DNA of 64,000 nt from Neoceratodus forsteri (Eukaryota; Chordata; Ceratodontiformes; Ceratodontidae). The DNA is taken from NCBI GenBank assembly GCA_016271365.2, contig JADMNL010000028.1:53338001-53402000 (forward strand), in the 5' to 3' direction. Shown one piece after another: positions 10,280 through 21,103 of the stretch. Each line of letters opens with the position of its first letter. Positions within the stretch are counted from its first letter, which is position 1. A model generated the notes under the pieces. The model worked only from the letters and a program-made list of their open reading frames with translations, was not told the DNA's origin and ran no database searches. The position numbers were made by a program, and so were the translations under genes.

Positions 10280-10380
10280 GTCATAATATAGCAAGACTCC
10301 ATTAGAAGAAACAACATTACTAAGGTGAGTAATTTTTTCTTCAAACAACATGAAGTCTTGCTATATTATGACAGTAGCAG
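10280..10380 (-). repeat. DIRS-B internal complementary region
   Basis: The left half is complementary to the left terminus 9,826-9,890 and the right half (from TTCAAACAACATGAAG) to the right terminus ending at 15,453. The variable TCATAATATAGC/CTATATTATGAC bases match this copy's own ends, not those of DIRS-A. Confidence 0.85.
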
Positions 10381-10399
10381 ACTACACAGCAGTACCTCC

Positions 10400-11460
10400 A
10401 TGGAGGAGGGACAGAACCTACTTAGGGAATAGGCTCTGAAGAACAGCTGTGCCAAACCGAGCATCTCTCCTGGCCTGGACATCCAGGGAGTAATGCTTGG
10501 TGAAAGTGTGTACCGTTTTCCAAGTAGCAGCCTGGCATATCTCTAATATAGGGATGTCTCTGGCAGCAGCTAGAGACGCTGCTGCCCCTGGTAGAATGAG
10601 CTCTCAAGCCAGAGGGGGGATCTCTGCCCAGCTTCTGATAACAAAATTGGATACAAGAGACAATCCACCTGGCAATTGATCTCTTAGTGGCAGGTTTGCC
10701 TTTTCCAACTTCACCATAGGTGAGGAAAAGTTGGAGGATTGAACCTGTGACCTTTGGTACGCTCTATACAATAACTAAGAGCCTCTTAACATCCAGGATT
10801 GTGCAACCTCTCACCAGAAGAGGAGTGATCAGTGAAAAATACTGGAAGGAGATAGATTGTTGAGATGGAAATCTGAAACCACCTTAGGTAAAAATTTCCT
10901 ATTAGTCCTCAGGACTACCTTATACCTGTGGAAAGAAATAAAGTCAGTTTCTACTGACAAGACTTGCAACTCACTTATGCAACTCTACGTCTAGCAGAAG
11001 TGATAGCCACCAGAAAAACAGTTTTCCAAGTTAGATAATTAAGCTCTGCAGAAAACAGAGGTTCAAAAGGGGTCTGCATTAACTGGGCAATGCAAACATT
11101 AAGGTCCCAGGCAGGGGCCGGATCCCGAAAGGGTGGATTAGTATGGAGTAATCCCTTAAAAAACTTGGAAAACACAGGGTGAGTGGAAAGAGGGGATGAC
11201 TTTCCTGCTGAAACAAAAAGCAGAGACAGCTGCCAAATGAACTCTCAGGGTAGCTGGTCTGAGACCCAAGGAATTAAGATGGACCATGTAATCTAATACA
11301 ATGGGCAAATCAGCAGATTTTGGGAAATATTTTCCCAGCACACCAAATGGAAAACCTTTTCCATTTAGAACTATAAGAAGCTTCAGTGGAAGGCTTTCTG
11401 GAAGCCTTTAGATTTCAAGAACACCCTGAGAGGGGTAAATCAGCAAACTCTAACTCCTCA
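10400..11460 (-). pseudogene. DIRS-B tyrosine recombinase, frame-broken
   Basis: Homologous to the YR of DIRS-A and C along its length. The Arg I segment ends the 11,175-10,975 frame (VFLVAITSARRRVA). The N-terminal part at 11,341-11,156 reads YMVHLNSLGLRPATLRVHLAAVSAF. The HxxR box region near 10,600 shows MRAHSTRGSSVSSCC, and the Tyr segment lies near 10,490 (frame changed). Multiple single-base indels split the frame. No catalytic activity is expected. Confidence 0.75.
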
Positions 11461-11469
11461 AGAGCCAGG

Positions 11470-13335
11470 CCTGAGGTTGAGGGATTTGAGGTCCGGATAC
11501 CAAACCCTTCCCTGGGCACAAGTTAATAGGTTGTGATTCCTGGGAGACAAAGGGAAGATGGATTGTCAGTGACAGAAGGAGTGGGTACCAGGGCTGCCTG
11601 GCCCAGTCCGGGCAATCAGAATCACCCTGCAAGGCTGGGATCTGATTTGACTACTACTTTGAATAGGAGAGGGAAGGATGCATAAGAAACTTCCCTCCCA
11701 ATCCAGGAGAAGGGCATCCAGGGGACTGAGCCCAACACTGGAGGCCTGCAACAGAACAGAGGAAGTTGGTGATTGTCTGGGGCAGCAAAAGATCTATCTG
11801 AGGAGTGCCCCATCTGGCAAAGACTATCCCCAGCACTTGAGGATCTAGGGACCATTCGTGATGGCCCTGGGAAATCTCTGCTGAGAGCATCCGCTAGGAC
11901 ATTGTCCTTCCCTGGAAGGTGTACTGCTATGAGGGAAGTGTCTAGGAAATGAACAGAGACCACAACTTCATTGCCTCGTTGTACAAGGGCGCAAGACCGA
12001 GTGCCCCCTGTTTGTTGATGTACCACATTGTTGTGGTGTTGTCTGTTCTGACTTGTATCACCTTGTTGTGGACAGATGCAGAAAATGCTTGAAGAGCTAA
12101 AAGACAGCTCTGAGTTCCAGCAAATTGATGTGGAGCAGAGATTCCTGGGGACCACACTCTGAGTGGAAAGGTCGCCTATGGGCTCCCAGCCCAGAAGGAA
12201 GCATCTGTAGTGAGAGTCAAATTGTTTGAGCAGGGGAATGAAGGGGACCCCAATCTTAAATTGCTCTGATCCTGCCACCACTGGAGGGCCTGGATCAAGG
12301 TTCGAGTCACTGGGACCAACTTGAAAGGGGTCTTCTCGAAGCCAATAGGTTCTCAAGTGAAACTGAATGTCTCTCATCTGAAATCTTGCTCTGCACAGCA
12401 GCTGTGGATGCAGCCATGTGCCCCAGGAGCTGCAGAAAGTGTCTTGCTGGCCGAGAGACCTGCAGAGTGAAGGAGGAGGCCAGAGCCACTAAATTCCTCA
12501 CCCTTTCCAAGGAAGAAAGCTCTGGCTAGCTTTGTGTCCAACTCTGCCCCTTTAAAGGTGAGTAGCTGGACTGGTTCCAGAACCGACTTTGGTAGATTTA
12601 GCAGAAAGCCCAGGAGGTGAGAAGCTGCTGGGTGACTTGCAGGTGAGATTTTACCTGTTCTGGGGACTGGCCTACAATGAGCCAATCATCTAGATAGGGA
12701 AAACAGCAATCCTTGCCTTCTTAAGTGAGCCACTACTACTCAGACACTTTGTGAATACCCTTGGGGCAGAGGTAGGCTGAAGGGCATTGCTCTGAACTGG
12801 TAATGACCTGAGGTAGTTTGAATCTCAGGTACTTTCGATGGGAGCTTCTGATTAGGACGTGAAATAGGCATCCTTGAGGTCCAGGAGGCTAGCCAGTCCC
12901 CTGGTCTTGGGGAGGTAAAATCATTGCCAGAGTTACCATTTTGAACTTTGGTTCAAAAGATGCTTGTTCAGATATCTGAGGTCTAATATGGGCCACCATT
13001 CTCCTGTCTTTTGGGGTAAGGAAGTATCTGAAATACAGACCCCTGCCTTGGTGCAGGGGAGGAACCCTTTCTACTGCTCTGAGAGCCAACAGGGTTGAGA
13101 CCTCTGCTTCCAGAACAAGGGTCTCTGAAGCACTTGCAGGTAGAAAAAATCTGGCTCTCAACTTGGGAAACTTTTTGAAGCTGAGAACCAGACCCTGGCT
13201 TACTACTTCCAGAACCCACTTGTCTGAGGTTAAAGAAGCCCAGCTCTGACTGAAGTAAGCCAACCTGCCCCCTACTGGTAAAGGAGAATCGGCCCTGGGC
13301 ATCCCATCAGGGTGCCTGCTTAGCAGGTGCTTTAG
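11470..13335 (-). pseudogene. DIRS-B pol: RT, RNase H, methyltransferase-like domain
   Basis: Homologous to DIRS-A pol but with several frameshifts. Recognisable pieces: N-terminal PVGGRLAYFSQSW and SDKWVLEVVSQGLVLSF (13,300-13,190), KDRRMVAHIRPQ (about 12,995), the RT palm near 12,900-12,690, LLNLPKSVLEPVQLLTF (12,610-12,560), RNase H with VRTDNTTTMWYINKQG (about 12,050-12,000) and HLPGKDNVLADALSR (about 11,925-11,880), then DLLLPQ/DNHQLPLFCCRPPVLG of the methyltransferase-like domain (about 11,790-11,740). The GCTGGCCTTGTC-type spacing follows DIRS-A closely. Confidence 0.8.
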
Positions 13336-14882
13336 GCTGAGGGGTGGGAGCAGGCCTGCCCACCCCTTGTCTGCCTCTGAAGAAGCCCCTCTGAGCATAG
13401 GCAGAGGAGGCCCGAGTCTGATAAAAAGGCCTGTGAAAAGGCCTACCCCTACCCCTGGGGGTATGCGCTTCTGGGGAGTGGCTTGCCGTCCTTAGCTTTG
13501 GGCACTTTTGTAAGTAGTCCTATATTCATCCATCTTTTCATGTAATTTCTGTCTGCTCCCCAAACAGAGAATTTCCCACCACAGGAAAATCCATAGCCTT
13601 AGTTTGGGTATCCTGTGACAGACTAGTACACCTGACCCAGGCCAACTCACTAAAAGCTACAGATGTGGGCCATGACCCGGAGGCAACATCATTAACATCC
13701 ACAGCAGCATGAAACTGTACCTTAGAAGCCTCAATGCCATCAGCAGCCACCTGTTCTAGTTCGCTAGCCAGCTGGCCATGGGCTTGCTTGCTAATTCCAT
13801 AACAGTATCCCATCTAGATTTCTGATACCTAGCTACATGCCATATAATTTGTTTCCTGAGTCCCAGAGAGGCTGCCATATACTGTTTTTTCGCCATGGCA
13901 TCAATCTTCCTGGAATCCTTGTCAGGAGGATGTGAGCCAGGGAATATTATTTATCACAGGCTGCAGCCTGAACTACCCCAACATGACTGCATTGCTGAGA
14001 AAGGAATTCTGTATCAGGACTCTGACAATGTGTACCTCCTGTCCATCTTTTATCTACAGGAGGCACAGAATTAGGAGTTTTAAAATTTTTATTGTTTGCT
14101 TCCTAAAAGACTTATGCAAAGGAATAGACAATCTCTCAGACTCTGGAATATCCATCATTTCTACAAAATCAGGCTCCTCTTGCTCATCCACAGCTTCTTC
14201 CAAGGGAAGCTGGAGGGTTTCAGCAACTTTTGTAAAACATAAAATGAGATGGGGACTCAGATAGCATAGGGAGATTCTAAAGGTCTGTCTGGGGAAATGT
14301 CCGTTCAATGGGCACACCCAGACCTTCCCAGCCACATTCATGCTACTGTTCATAATCATCCTCCCCTCTAGTTCATAAAACTCCTCAACATCATATTCCT
14401 GAACCACTGGAACCGGACGAACCGACCTTTGCCAGATAGTGGCGGTTAGGACGGAACCTGAGACAGTGACTGGACAATTTGTATGGCTTTTGTATCTTTG
14501 CAGCAGTTGGAGAAGGGTTTTGGCCTCCAAACCTGCTGACTTTCTTGTTTTCTTCACTGGAACTGGTTCCTCAGAACCAGCTTTTCTTTTGCCCGAGGAA
14601 GTCTCGCCCTGGTCAGAGGGCACTCCCTCCGGTGGTTGGCACCGAACCAGGCTGGCCATCTGGGTCAGCGGACTTTTTGGCCTCTCGTTCCCTGAGCCTG
14701 CCCAATATCTTTTCCAGGGTGGCTGCAGGGAAATTCTTACATATCTGGCAGTCTGACTGGAGGTGGTCAAACCCCAGACAATAGACACATGTGGTGTGTG
14801 GGTCAGCCTTGGCAAAGACTTCCCCACAGACATCACAGTGTTGAAACCAGTGGGCCGGTTTTTCTTTGGGTTTCTCAGACAT
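13336..14882 (-). pseudogene. DIRS-B gag-like protein, frameshifted
   Basis: Starts MSEKPKEKPAHWFQHC at 14,882 with the same CxxC pairs as DIRS-A (HCDVCGE, TTCVYCLG, SDCQICKNF). It continues in shifted frames with EPVPVKKTRKSAG, an acidic linker without the GAT run, and FVEMMDIPESERLSIPLHKS (about 14,170-14,110). The segment ISKQAHGQLASELEQVAADGIEASK (13,795-13,720) reads through the site where A and D are shifted, which argues against programmed frameshifting there. Confidence 0.75.
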
Positions 14883-15453
14883 AATGCCAGCCTAACCAGA
14901 AAAACTTGCCCTTTAACGGCAGTGCCAGGAAGACACCTTATCGGTTCCTAACCGTGTCACGGGTATTTGAAAAACGTAATAAAATCTGTTTTTTTTTAGA
15001 ACCGATAAGAACCGGGAACCGCACTCTAAAATGCTAAACTTTAAAGTTAATGAGTTTTAAACCCGGCTGATCGGTTCAAAACCGAACCAATAACTTACAA
15101 GTTCCACACAGACAAAACCTTTTAAATTACTTACTATTACCACAGACAGAGCCTGAACCGAATGGTTTTGCAGTTAAAATAAAGCTATTCTCGGTTGAAT
15201 CGGACCGAGAAAACACTGTTTGAACCGAGAAATGAACCGAGCAGAAGGAGAAATCTCCGGAGCGACTGTTCACTGAGGCGGAGTAAAGAATCTGACAGTT
15301 CAGTTTTGAAATATCACAGACAGAGCTGCTTCTTAGAGCTCGTGCTCAAAGTTCCATTCTGGAATAGTATTAACCATTTCACCTCCGGAGCAGTTCTAGT
15401 GGTGGGACAAACTGCTACTGTCAAAATATAGCAAGACTTCATGTTGTTTGAAG
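14883..15453 (-). promoter_or_regulatory. DIRS-B 5' inverted repeat and leader
   Basis: Carries the GTGTCACGGG motif at about 14,952-14,963, multiple AACCGA/TCGGTTC motifs (15,000-15,240), the CGGAGCGACTGTTCACTGAGGC block (about 15,258) shared with other subfamilies, and the inverted terminal repeat ending TTGTTTGAAG. Confidence 0.6.
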
Positions 15454-15949
15454 TACGGATTTTCCATATATGTCAGTATGTTCAGCTATTGTTTCTTGCC
15501 AGTATTGCATTAGAGGGGGCAGGGCCAAATGATACACTCCAAATCAGCTAGGTTATGGCTGCAGCCCCTCCAGCAGATACCCTGCTCTGGCCCAGCAAAC
15601 CTGGCAGTAATAACAGGCATCCTGAAGAAACGCATCCTTGATTTCCAGGCATACTCCCTCCAATAAGTGGAGGAAGACATTTTCTGAGAAGGTAGAGCAC
15701 TGGCCCTCCTATAAATCTGAATCCAATTTTGCCCCTAGCTCCTTAAACCAGCATTGTCGTATATAATCGGTGCTGTCTGTGGAGTAGTGTTTAAGAGCTT
15801 TACAGTATATATTCTGCTTACCAGGTCATTCTGTTAATTTCCCTTAGGACATGTGATCACCAAAGTCACAATGTCAAAAGGAGCTTCTGCTGTTAGATAG
15901 TGCCTCCTCAAATGGCCTCAAATGGATTTTTAGGTGAAGGTAACTAGCA

Positions 15950-17085
15950 AACTAATGCGCAGGTAACTTGTATGTTGCCTGAAGTGATGCAAAGGACTGG
16001 ATACCCGTTGCTAATAATCTGGTATACAAAACGAAGGTGGTAGTGTGACCATCTCCAAAGTGCTGTCTGTAGTGGAGCAGGAGAAATATTTGTATCATAG
16101 GCTAAAGCCCTTAAATAAAGACTTTCAGTGAGTGGGAGGGATTTATTTACAGCAGGTAGCCACTGACTGAAGGGTTCAGCAATAAACTGGGGGTACTTAG
16201 TGAAGGTTAGGCAAGTTGGAGGGTTCCCTAACAGACAGGGAGACAGGTCAGGTGTATTGGAAAGTACCTGCTCTGTTTGTTTCCAATGGCCTTGAAAGCT
16301 GACTGTGAGTATACAGAAGAGGGTTTGGATTTGTGTTGCTTGTGCATACACTGTAAGCTCATGACTGGGAGGTTGAGTCCTCCTTTTCCTCTGCATAATT
16401 GTAAGGAAGAGTATTGTGTCTACGGTGTTTTGCCTCCCCAGATAAAATGTGAGGTTCTTTTGTTCCATGTTTGAAAGTAAGTTTGGGAAGGAACCAGGGG
16501 GAGTGTCTGCAGAAAGCAGAGGAGTGGAAGAACATTTTGTTGTATGGACTCCACACGGTTCAAGAGACCCAAGGGTTGTTGAGTCCAACAGGACATGTCT
16601 GAAGTTATTTGCTGGGTGAGGGGCTCAAATTAACAAGTTCTAAGCAGAGCAAGTTAAAAGGAGTTTAGTCCCTATGTAGCGCATTACTGTTTTGTTCCAT
16701 TTAAAGGGAATAGGGAGTTTTAGTGTGGGAGAAGGGGAATAGGAGAAATTAGGTACTTCAGTTTTTGAGCTGTCTAATTTATATCCAGCTAGGCAGCATC
16801 CAAATATTTCAATCTCATTCCACACTTCTGGTATAGGGGTTTCAGGTGAAGTTAGGGTAAAAAGAATATCATCTTTAAAAAGGGTTATCTTATGGGAACA
16901 CCCACCGATAGTTATGCCCTCAAATATGGGAGCATTTCTTATTGCTAGGGCTAGGGGTTCCAAGTAGAGGGCAAATAGTAGAGGATTATGGACACCCTTA
17001 GCGTGTTCCCTGAGAAAGGGGGAAGGGGTGGAAAGAGAGCCGTCTAGTTTGAGATACGCATGAGGGATATGGTACATACTCTAAA
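15950..17085 (-). pseudogene. L1-a ORF2 reverse transcriptase and post-RT region (broken)
   Basis: From 17,077 the frame reads MYHIPHAYLKLDG, then NPLLFALYLEPLALAIRNA, then LFKDDILFTL, AGYKLDSSKTEV and RYIGTKL. These follow the order of L1-clade RT motifs. The catalytic F/YADD box is FKDD (about 16,870), so one changed residue disrupts the signature. 16,588-15,944 continues as the post-RT part with several reading breaks. No second copy of the element is needed to explain it. Confidence 0.7.
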
Positions 17086-17111
17086 TTTGTTTTACAAATG
17101 TATCTGGAAAA

Positions 17112-17881
17112 CTAAGGCACCTAGCTTCACCTGAGCTCTTTTCTTCTGGGTTGCTTGAAAGGACAGAGTAAATAACCTTACCAGAGCAAGCAAAAGGATT
17201 AAGAATTCTTTTGGCTAGGCAGATTTACTGTGTGTTATTTTTATTGTATACTCACGGGGATCGTTACTGTTTGTTGCTTTATTTTTCTCTGATTCAAATT
17301 GTTGTTGCTGGGTATACCTTCTCCTGCATTATTACAAGGTGTGCCTACAGGTGTGTGATTACAGATTACTGCTGTAATCTTCTGATTCAGATTGTCTTTT
17401 GCAAGGTATATTTTCTGTTACTGCTTTATTTGTCTTGTAGCAAAGTGTTTCTTACAGGGTATATCTTCTGTGAAATTATTACAGGTGGTGCTTTACAGGT
17501 TTTACAGTTTTATCTATTATTAGGATACGCTTTCAGGGCTACTGCATTTGTTGCTGGCTGATTGTTTCTGCCTTACCGCCTTGTTTCTTTCATCCATGGT
17601 TGTTCTTTTCAGCAGGGAAGGGCACAGCCACCCACCTCATCCAAAACCACCCCACACTGCACTCCTTTTATAGGGTAGCACAGTCGTGACATTTTCCACA
17701 ACAAAGCAGGAAGGGCGGATCAGAGGGTATGCACACAGTGACCTCATTTACAGGGCACTAGTAATTTAACTTGTTATAACAAGTTATACAAAACAAAACA
17801 AAACACAGAATCAAACTTTTGCTTTCATTTTCTTCCTTCTAATTACTCTGAAGAGATTATAAACTCAGCAACTTATCTGGA
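17112..17881 (+). promoter_or_regulatory. LINE X1 5' UTR with internal repeats
   Basis: Begins AAGGCACCTAGCTTCACCTG. It contains three imperfect repeats of a GGTATA(C/T)(C/T)TTCT motif (about 17,310, 17,405 and 17,458), each followed by a TTA-rich spacer, which could be promoter monomers. About 17,112-17,505 is close to 88 percent identical by eye to the reverse complement of 56,155-56,565 in LINE Y3, and the similarity stops abruptly after GGTGGTGCTT. Confidence 0.6.
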
Positions 17882-19010
17882 ATGGATATCATTAACTGCA
17901 GGTACTGTGGAACACTTTTCAAAAGGGCAGTTTTCAAGGATTTAGGACACTGTCCTACATGCTGGGCCATTGGAGATCTAAGGGCTTAGCTCCAGGTAGC
18001 ATGGGCAGAGAGTGCATGCCTCAAATTGCATATTCAAGAGGAAACATATTATAAGAACCGCCTGCCATTTCCCCAACATACAACAGAAGCACCTTGACCA
18101 CAGAGGGTAGTTGGTCCTGCAGGTTGGCAGGTGGTGAGGAGGGGCAAATAGGATGCCCCATCACTCTGTGCTCTCCAACATATCACCTCCACAAACCATA
18201 TGGAGGCAGTATAGTGCAGTGGTTTAAGGCTCTGAGCTGCAAGTCTGGAGACCTGGGTTTGAATCCTACAGCCCCCACTTGCATACTGTGTGACCCTGAG
18301 CCAGTCACTTAACTTCCCTGTGCTCCCAGGTTGCACCTGTAAACAAGCTTTCAGCTTAGTGTGTCTCACCTGGTTAAGCAATTGGAAAAAGAAAATATAA
18401 AAACTACAAACAGGTATCTGCCTCTATCTCCAAAATCAAACAAAGGGGCAGAGGACACTGCAGCACAGGAGCTAGCACAACAAAACTCAGCCAAAACAGG
18501 AACCAAAATAAAAAAAGCAAAAAAGAAATCCCAAAAACTTGATCATAGGGAGTCCATGATTTGGGGAGTTCTTACGTATCTCCAGCCAGGGTAATGGTCA
18601 GATGTCTCCCAGGTACATCAGCGTGGAGAGACACTGACTGCATTGTTAAAATTGTTCAAGAAGCAGGAAAACATTGATGTACTGGTACACATAGACTATG
18701 ATCTCACCAGCCAGTCAGTTGTGGAGACCAAGGAACACCTGACCAGGCTGGTGACAAACTATCATCCATTTCATCTGGCATCTCCTTCACTGAGATCCTG
18801 CCAGTTTGAGAGAGGGGGGCAGATGGACAGAAGGTCAGAGAAGGGAGCTAAACATGTGGCTCAAGGGCTGGTGCTAGAAAAGGACACATTTGTAGGAACT
18901 GACAACAGTTTTGGGAGCGAAAGTTCTTTAAATTTGATGGACTGCATCTGACTAAGGAGGAGTTAGTGCATTGGGGCAGAAGTTTGACATTTTGCAGAAT
19001 ATTTAAAACT
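17882..19010 (+). pseudogene. LINE X1 ORF1: zinc-binding N-terminus and SGNH-esterase-like domain
   Basis: The ATG at 17,882 opens MDIINCRYCGTLFKRAVF, continuing to CPTCW, a CxxC...CxxC module typical of CR1 ORF1 starts. After the SINE insertion the remaining frame has VLVHIDYDLTSQSV (near 18,680), where CR1 esterases usually show GxND. The late FDGLHLTKEELVHWG block (18,935-18,980) holds the expected catalytic Asp/His pair but is out of frame with the preceding segment. The product would bind RNA or lipid in the retrotransposition particle; here it is broken. Confidence 0.65.
18202..18392 (+). mobile_element. MIR/CORE-like tRNA-derived SINE (SINE-1 copy 1)
   Basis: A-box-like TAGTGCAGTGGTT, B-box-like GGGTTTGAATCC, then a CORE-like TGTGACCCTGAGCCAGTCAC segment and a conserved tail AGCTTTCAGCTTAGTGTGTC. 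The last is followed by CACCTGG and an A-rich end. Two more copies lie at 21,544 and 45,613. The CORE segment resembles that of mammalian MIR. Inserted into LINE X1 ORF1. Confidence 0.85.
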
Positions 19011-19149
19011 AGCAATGGGAGGGGTGCAGCACCCTATACTGCCGAATGGAAAGAACACCTCTCCCTCAGCTAGTGGTCAAACAGGAGTTCAGCATGTTTG
19101 TAGTTCATTTGCATCATCAGGTAAGGAAAAAGGTCCAGCTCCCTATATG

Positions 19150-19860
19150 ACACACAGGGAAATGCCAGACCTCACCAAAATTAACACACTGAAATCTGGC
19201 CAATGGAAAATCATATACAATGCTCACAGTCTTGGAAACAAGATCCCAGACCTGCAGACAATAATGACACAGGCTAAACTGGACATAGTAGCCATTAGTG
19301 AGACACAGTTTACCAGTAACCACACTTTGGAGACTTCAGTACCTGGCTATGTACTGTTCAGAAGAGGCCAAGGTGCAAAACTTGGGGTGGGGGTGGAGTG
19401 GCCCTTTATGTCAATGAAAATATCAAAGCTGCAGAAATTCAGAATACACATAAAGAGCCAGAAGAACTATGGATCATCCTGGAAACAGGAAATGTGACAG
19501 CCACACAAACTGGGGTTGTATACAGGCCTTCAGACCAGGGGGGAGGATACAGACACATTACTGTTAGAAGATATACAAAACATGACAGCTAAAGGGGAGA
19601 TTCTGATAATGGGAGACTTCAACATGTCAGATACAGATTGGGCAATACCAGCAGGAATATCTGCCAAACCTCGACACATGATGGATTCCCTGCAGGGGGG
19701 AGGGCCTCAGACAACTGGTACAGCAACCCACAAGAGACAGGGCTATCCTAGATCCAGTACTAACTAACAGGGAAAGGATCACAGATCTCCAGGTAGAAGG
19801 TCAGCTGGGGGCCAGTGACCATCACATGGTATGGTTCAATTTGGCCACTAGAACTAAATC
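19150..19860 (+). pseudogene. LINE X1 ORF2 apurinic-endonuclease domain (broken)
   Basis: Nicks target DNA for target-primed reverse transcription. Motifs in order: IIYNAHSLGNKIPDLQ (19,209), DIVAISETQF (19,285, catalytic Glu), GYVLFRRGQGAKLG, a shifted VALYVNENI-type strand, ILIMGDFNMSDTDW (about 19,600, catalytic Asp/Asn) and GASDHHMVWF (19,812-19,840, catalytic Asp/His). This order and the NARSLGNK-type start are hallmarks of CR1-clade ORF2. Frameshifts near 19,395 and 19,500 separate the pieces. Confidence 0.8.
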
Positions 19861-21103
19861 ATCCCATTCCAAGACAAAAATATGGGACTTCAGAGGAGCT
19901 GACTTTGATAAGATGGCCAACAGAGTTAAGCTAGCCCTGGCAAAAAGTAATACAGGTGAGGGGGTAAAGGCAAAGTGGGCAAGCATTAAAGATGCAATAC
20001 TTGAAGCAGCATCTCATTGTGTTAGAGAGAAAATGAAGTGCAAAAGAAGAAGGAAGACACCTTGGTTCTCAAAAACAGTAGCAGAAAAGGTCAGAGCCAA
20101 AAGGCTGGCCTTCAGGAAATATAAGGGAACGCAGCAGGATGAAGATAGGGAGGCATACCAAACTTCTCTAAGGGAAGCAGGGAAGGCAGTAAGACAGGCA
20201 AAGACCCAAACCAAGGAAACACTAGCACAAACAGTAAAAGAAGGTGACAAGACTTTCTATAGATACATTAGTGAAAGTAGAAAGTCCAGGGGGGGTATTG
20301 CTAAGATCAAAGGGATAAGGGGCATGGAGAGGAGGACCATGTAAAGCATCTATCCTAAATAGATACTTCTGCTCAGTATTTACTGAAGAGAAGATAGGGC
20401 AGGGCCCACAGTTCAGCATGATTGACACAGGGGGAGGGAGGTGTACTAGTCCCTTCACAAAAGAAGGGGCTCCACAGAGCTTGATAAGCTCATGGTGGAC
20501 AAGGCAATGGGACCTGATGGCATACATCCCAGGGTACTAAAGGAGATAAGGGTGGAACTAGCAGAGCTATTATCAGAACTGTTTAGTGAGTCTCTGAGCA
20601 CAGGAGAGGTCCCAGAAGACTGGAGAAGGGATCATGTGATCCTCTCCAAAGGAGTGGTAGCAGGAGGAGGCAGGAACTACAGACCAGTCAGTCTTACCTC
20701 AGTAGTGGGCAAGATTAATGATGCACTCTTAAGGAAAGGATAGTGCAACACCTGGAATTCATAGGAGTACAAGATCCAAGATAGCATGGGTTTACAAAAG
20801 AAAGGCTCTGTCAAATTAATGTCATAGATTTCTTTGACTGGATAACCAGAGTGGTGGACCAAGGGGAGCAGTTGATGTCACCACCTTGACTTCAGCAAAG
20901 CTTTCAATACTGTTCCACATAGATTAATAAGCTGGGTAGGCTTGGGTGGGTCAGAAGTTGGTCAACTGGGTGGCAAACTGGTTGACAGGCAGAAAACAGA
21001 GAGTGGTGGTAAATGGTATACAGTCAGAAGAGATGTAGTCACAAGTGGGTACCCTAGGATCAGTCCTGGGGCCAGTCGTCTTCAATATCTTCATCAGTGA
21101 CAT
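19861..21103 (+). pseudogene. LINE X1 ORF2 linker and N-terminal RT (truncated)
   Basis: A basic linker (KAKWASIKDAILEA, KCKRRRKTPWFSKTVAEKVR, about 19,960-20,340) leads to the RT start VDKAMGPDGIHPRVLKE at 20,492. Then come GEVPEDWRR, NYRPVSLTSVVGK (20,675) and, after frame changes, the palm up to VFNIFISDI (about 21,085). The FADD box is missing because the copy stops at 21,103. The closest relative here is X2 at 46,596-48,593. Confidence 0.8.

Larger units (their letters stand above)
9826..15453 (-). mobile_element. DIRS-B, full-length DIRS element of a second subfamily
   Basis: About 5.6 kb, minus strand, same order of parts as DIRS-A. Its terminal repeats differ from A next to the outer 40 bases (TATAATATGAC instead of TATTCAGAC), and its ICR differs in the same way. 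It sits inside the L1-a ORF2. The L1 frame runs on across the empty site (YGKSVLAQSYV) with no added or lost bases, the pattern expected of recombinase-mediated insertion. Coding regions carry many indels. Confidence 0.9.
9069..17110 (-). mobile_element. L1/Tx1-like LINE (L1-a), 3' portion, split by DIRS-B
   Basis: Minus-strand non-LTR element. Its poly(A) end shows as the T-run at 9,070-9,079, the 3' region and ORF2 C-terminus occupy 9,080-9,825, and ORF2 continues at 15,454-17,090 beyond DIRS-B. The removal site reads in frame without a target duplication. The C-terminal segment LLLLVAKKVITRLWF and the preceding LMQYWQETIAEH are typical of the L1/Tx1 ORF2 tail. The element is cut at about 17,110 where LINE X1 begins. 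Heavily mutated and inactive. Confidence 0.75.
17112..21103 (+). mobile_element. CR1-like LINE X1 (5' end to mid RT)
   Basis: Non-LTR retrotransposon on the plus strand with a 5' UTR (17,112-17,881), ORF1, and ORF2 with AP-endonuclease and RT. It ends inside RT (after the FNIFISDI motif) at 21,103, where a CR1-like Y fragment begins, so the 3' part is missing here. A MIR-like SINE sits in ORF1 at 18,202-18,392. Reading frames are broken in several places. Confidence 0.85.

Noticed and set aside
18202..18290. tRNA-gene-like A and B boxes
   Set aside because: The head lies within a repeated SINE with a CORE segment and A-rich tail in three copies; no cloverleaf with a proper acceptor stem is seen.
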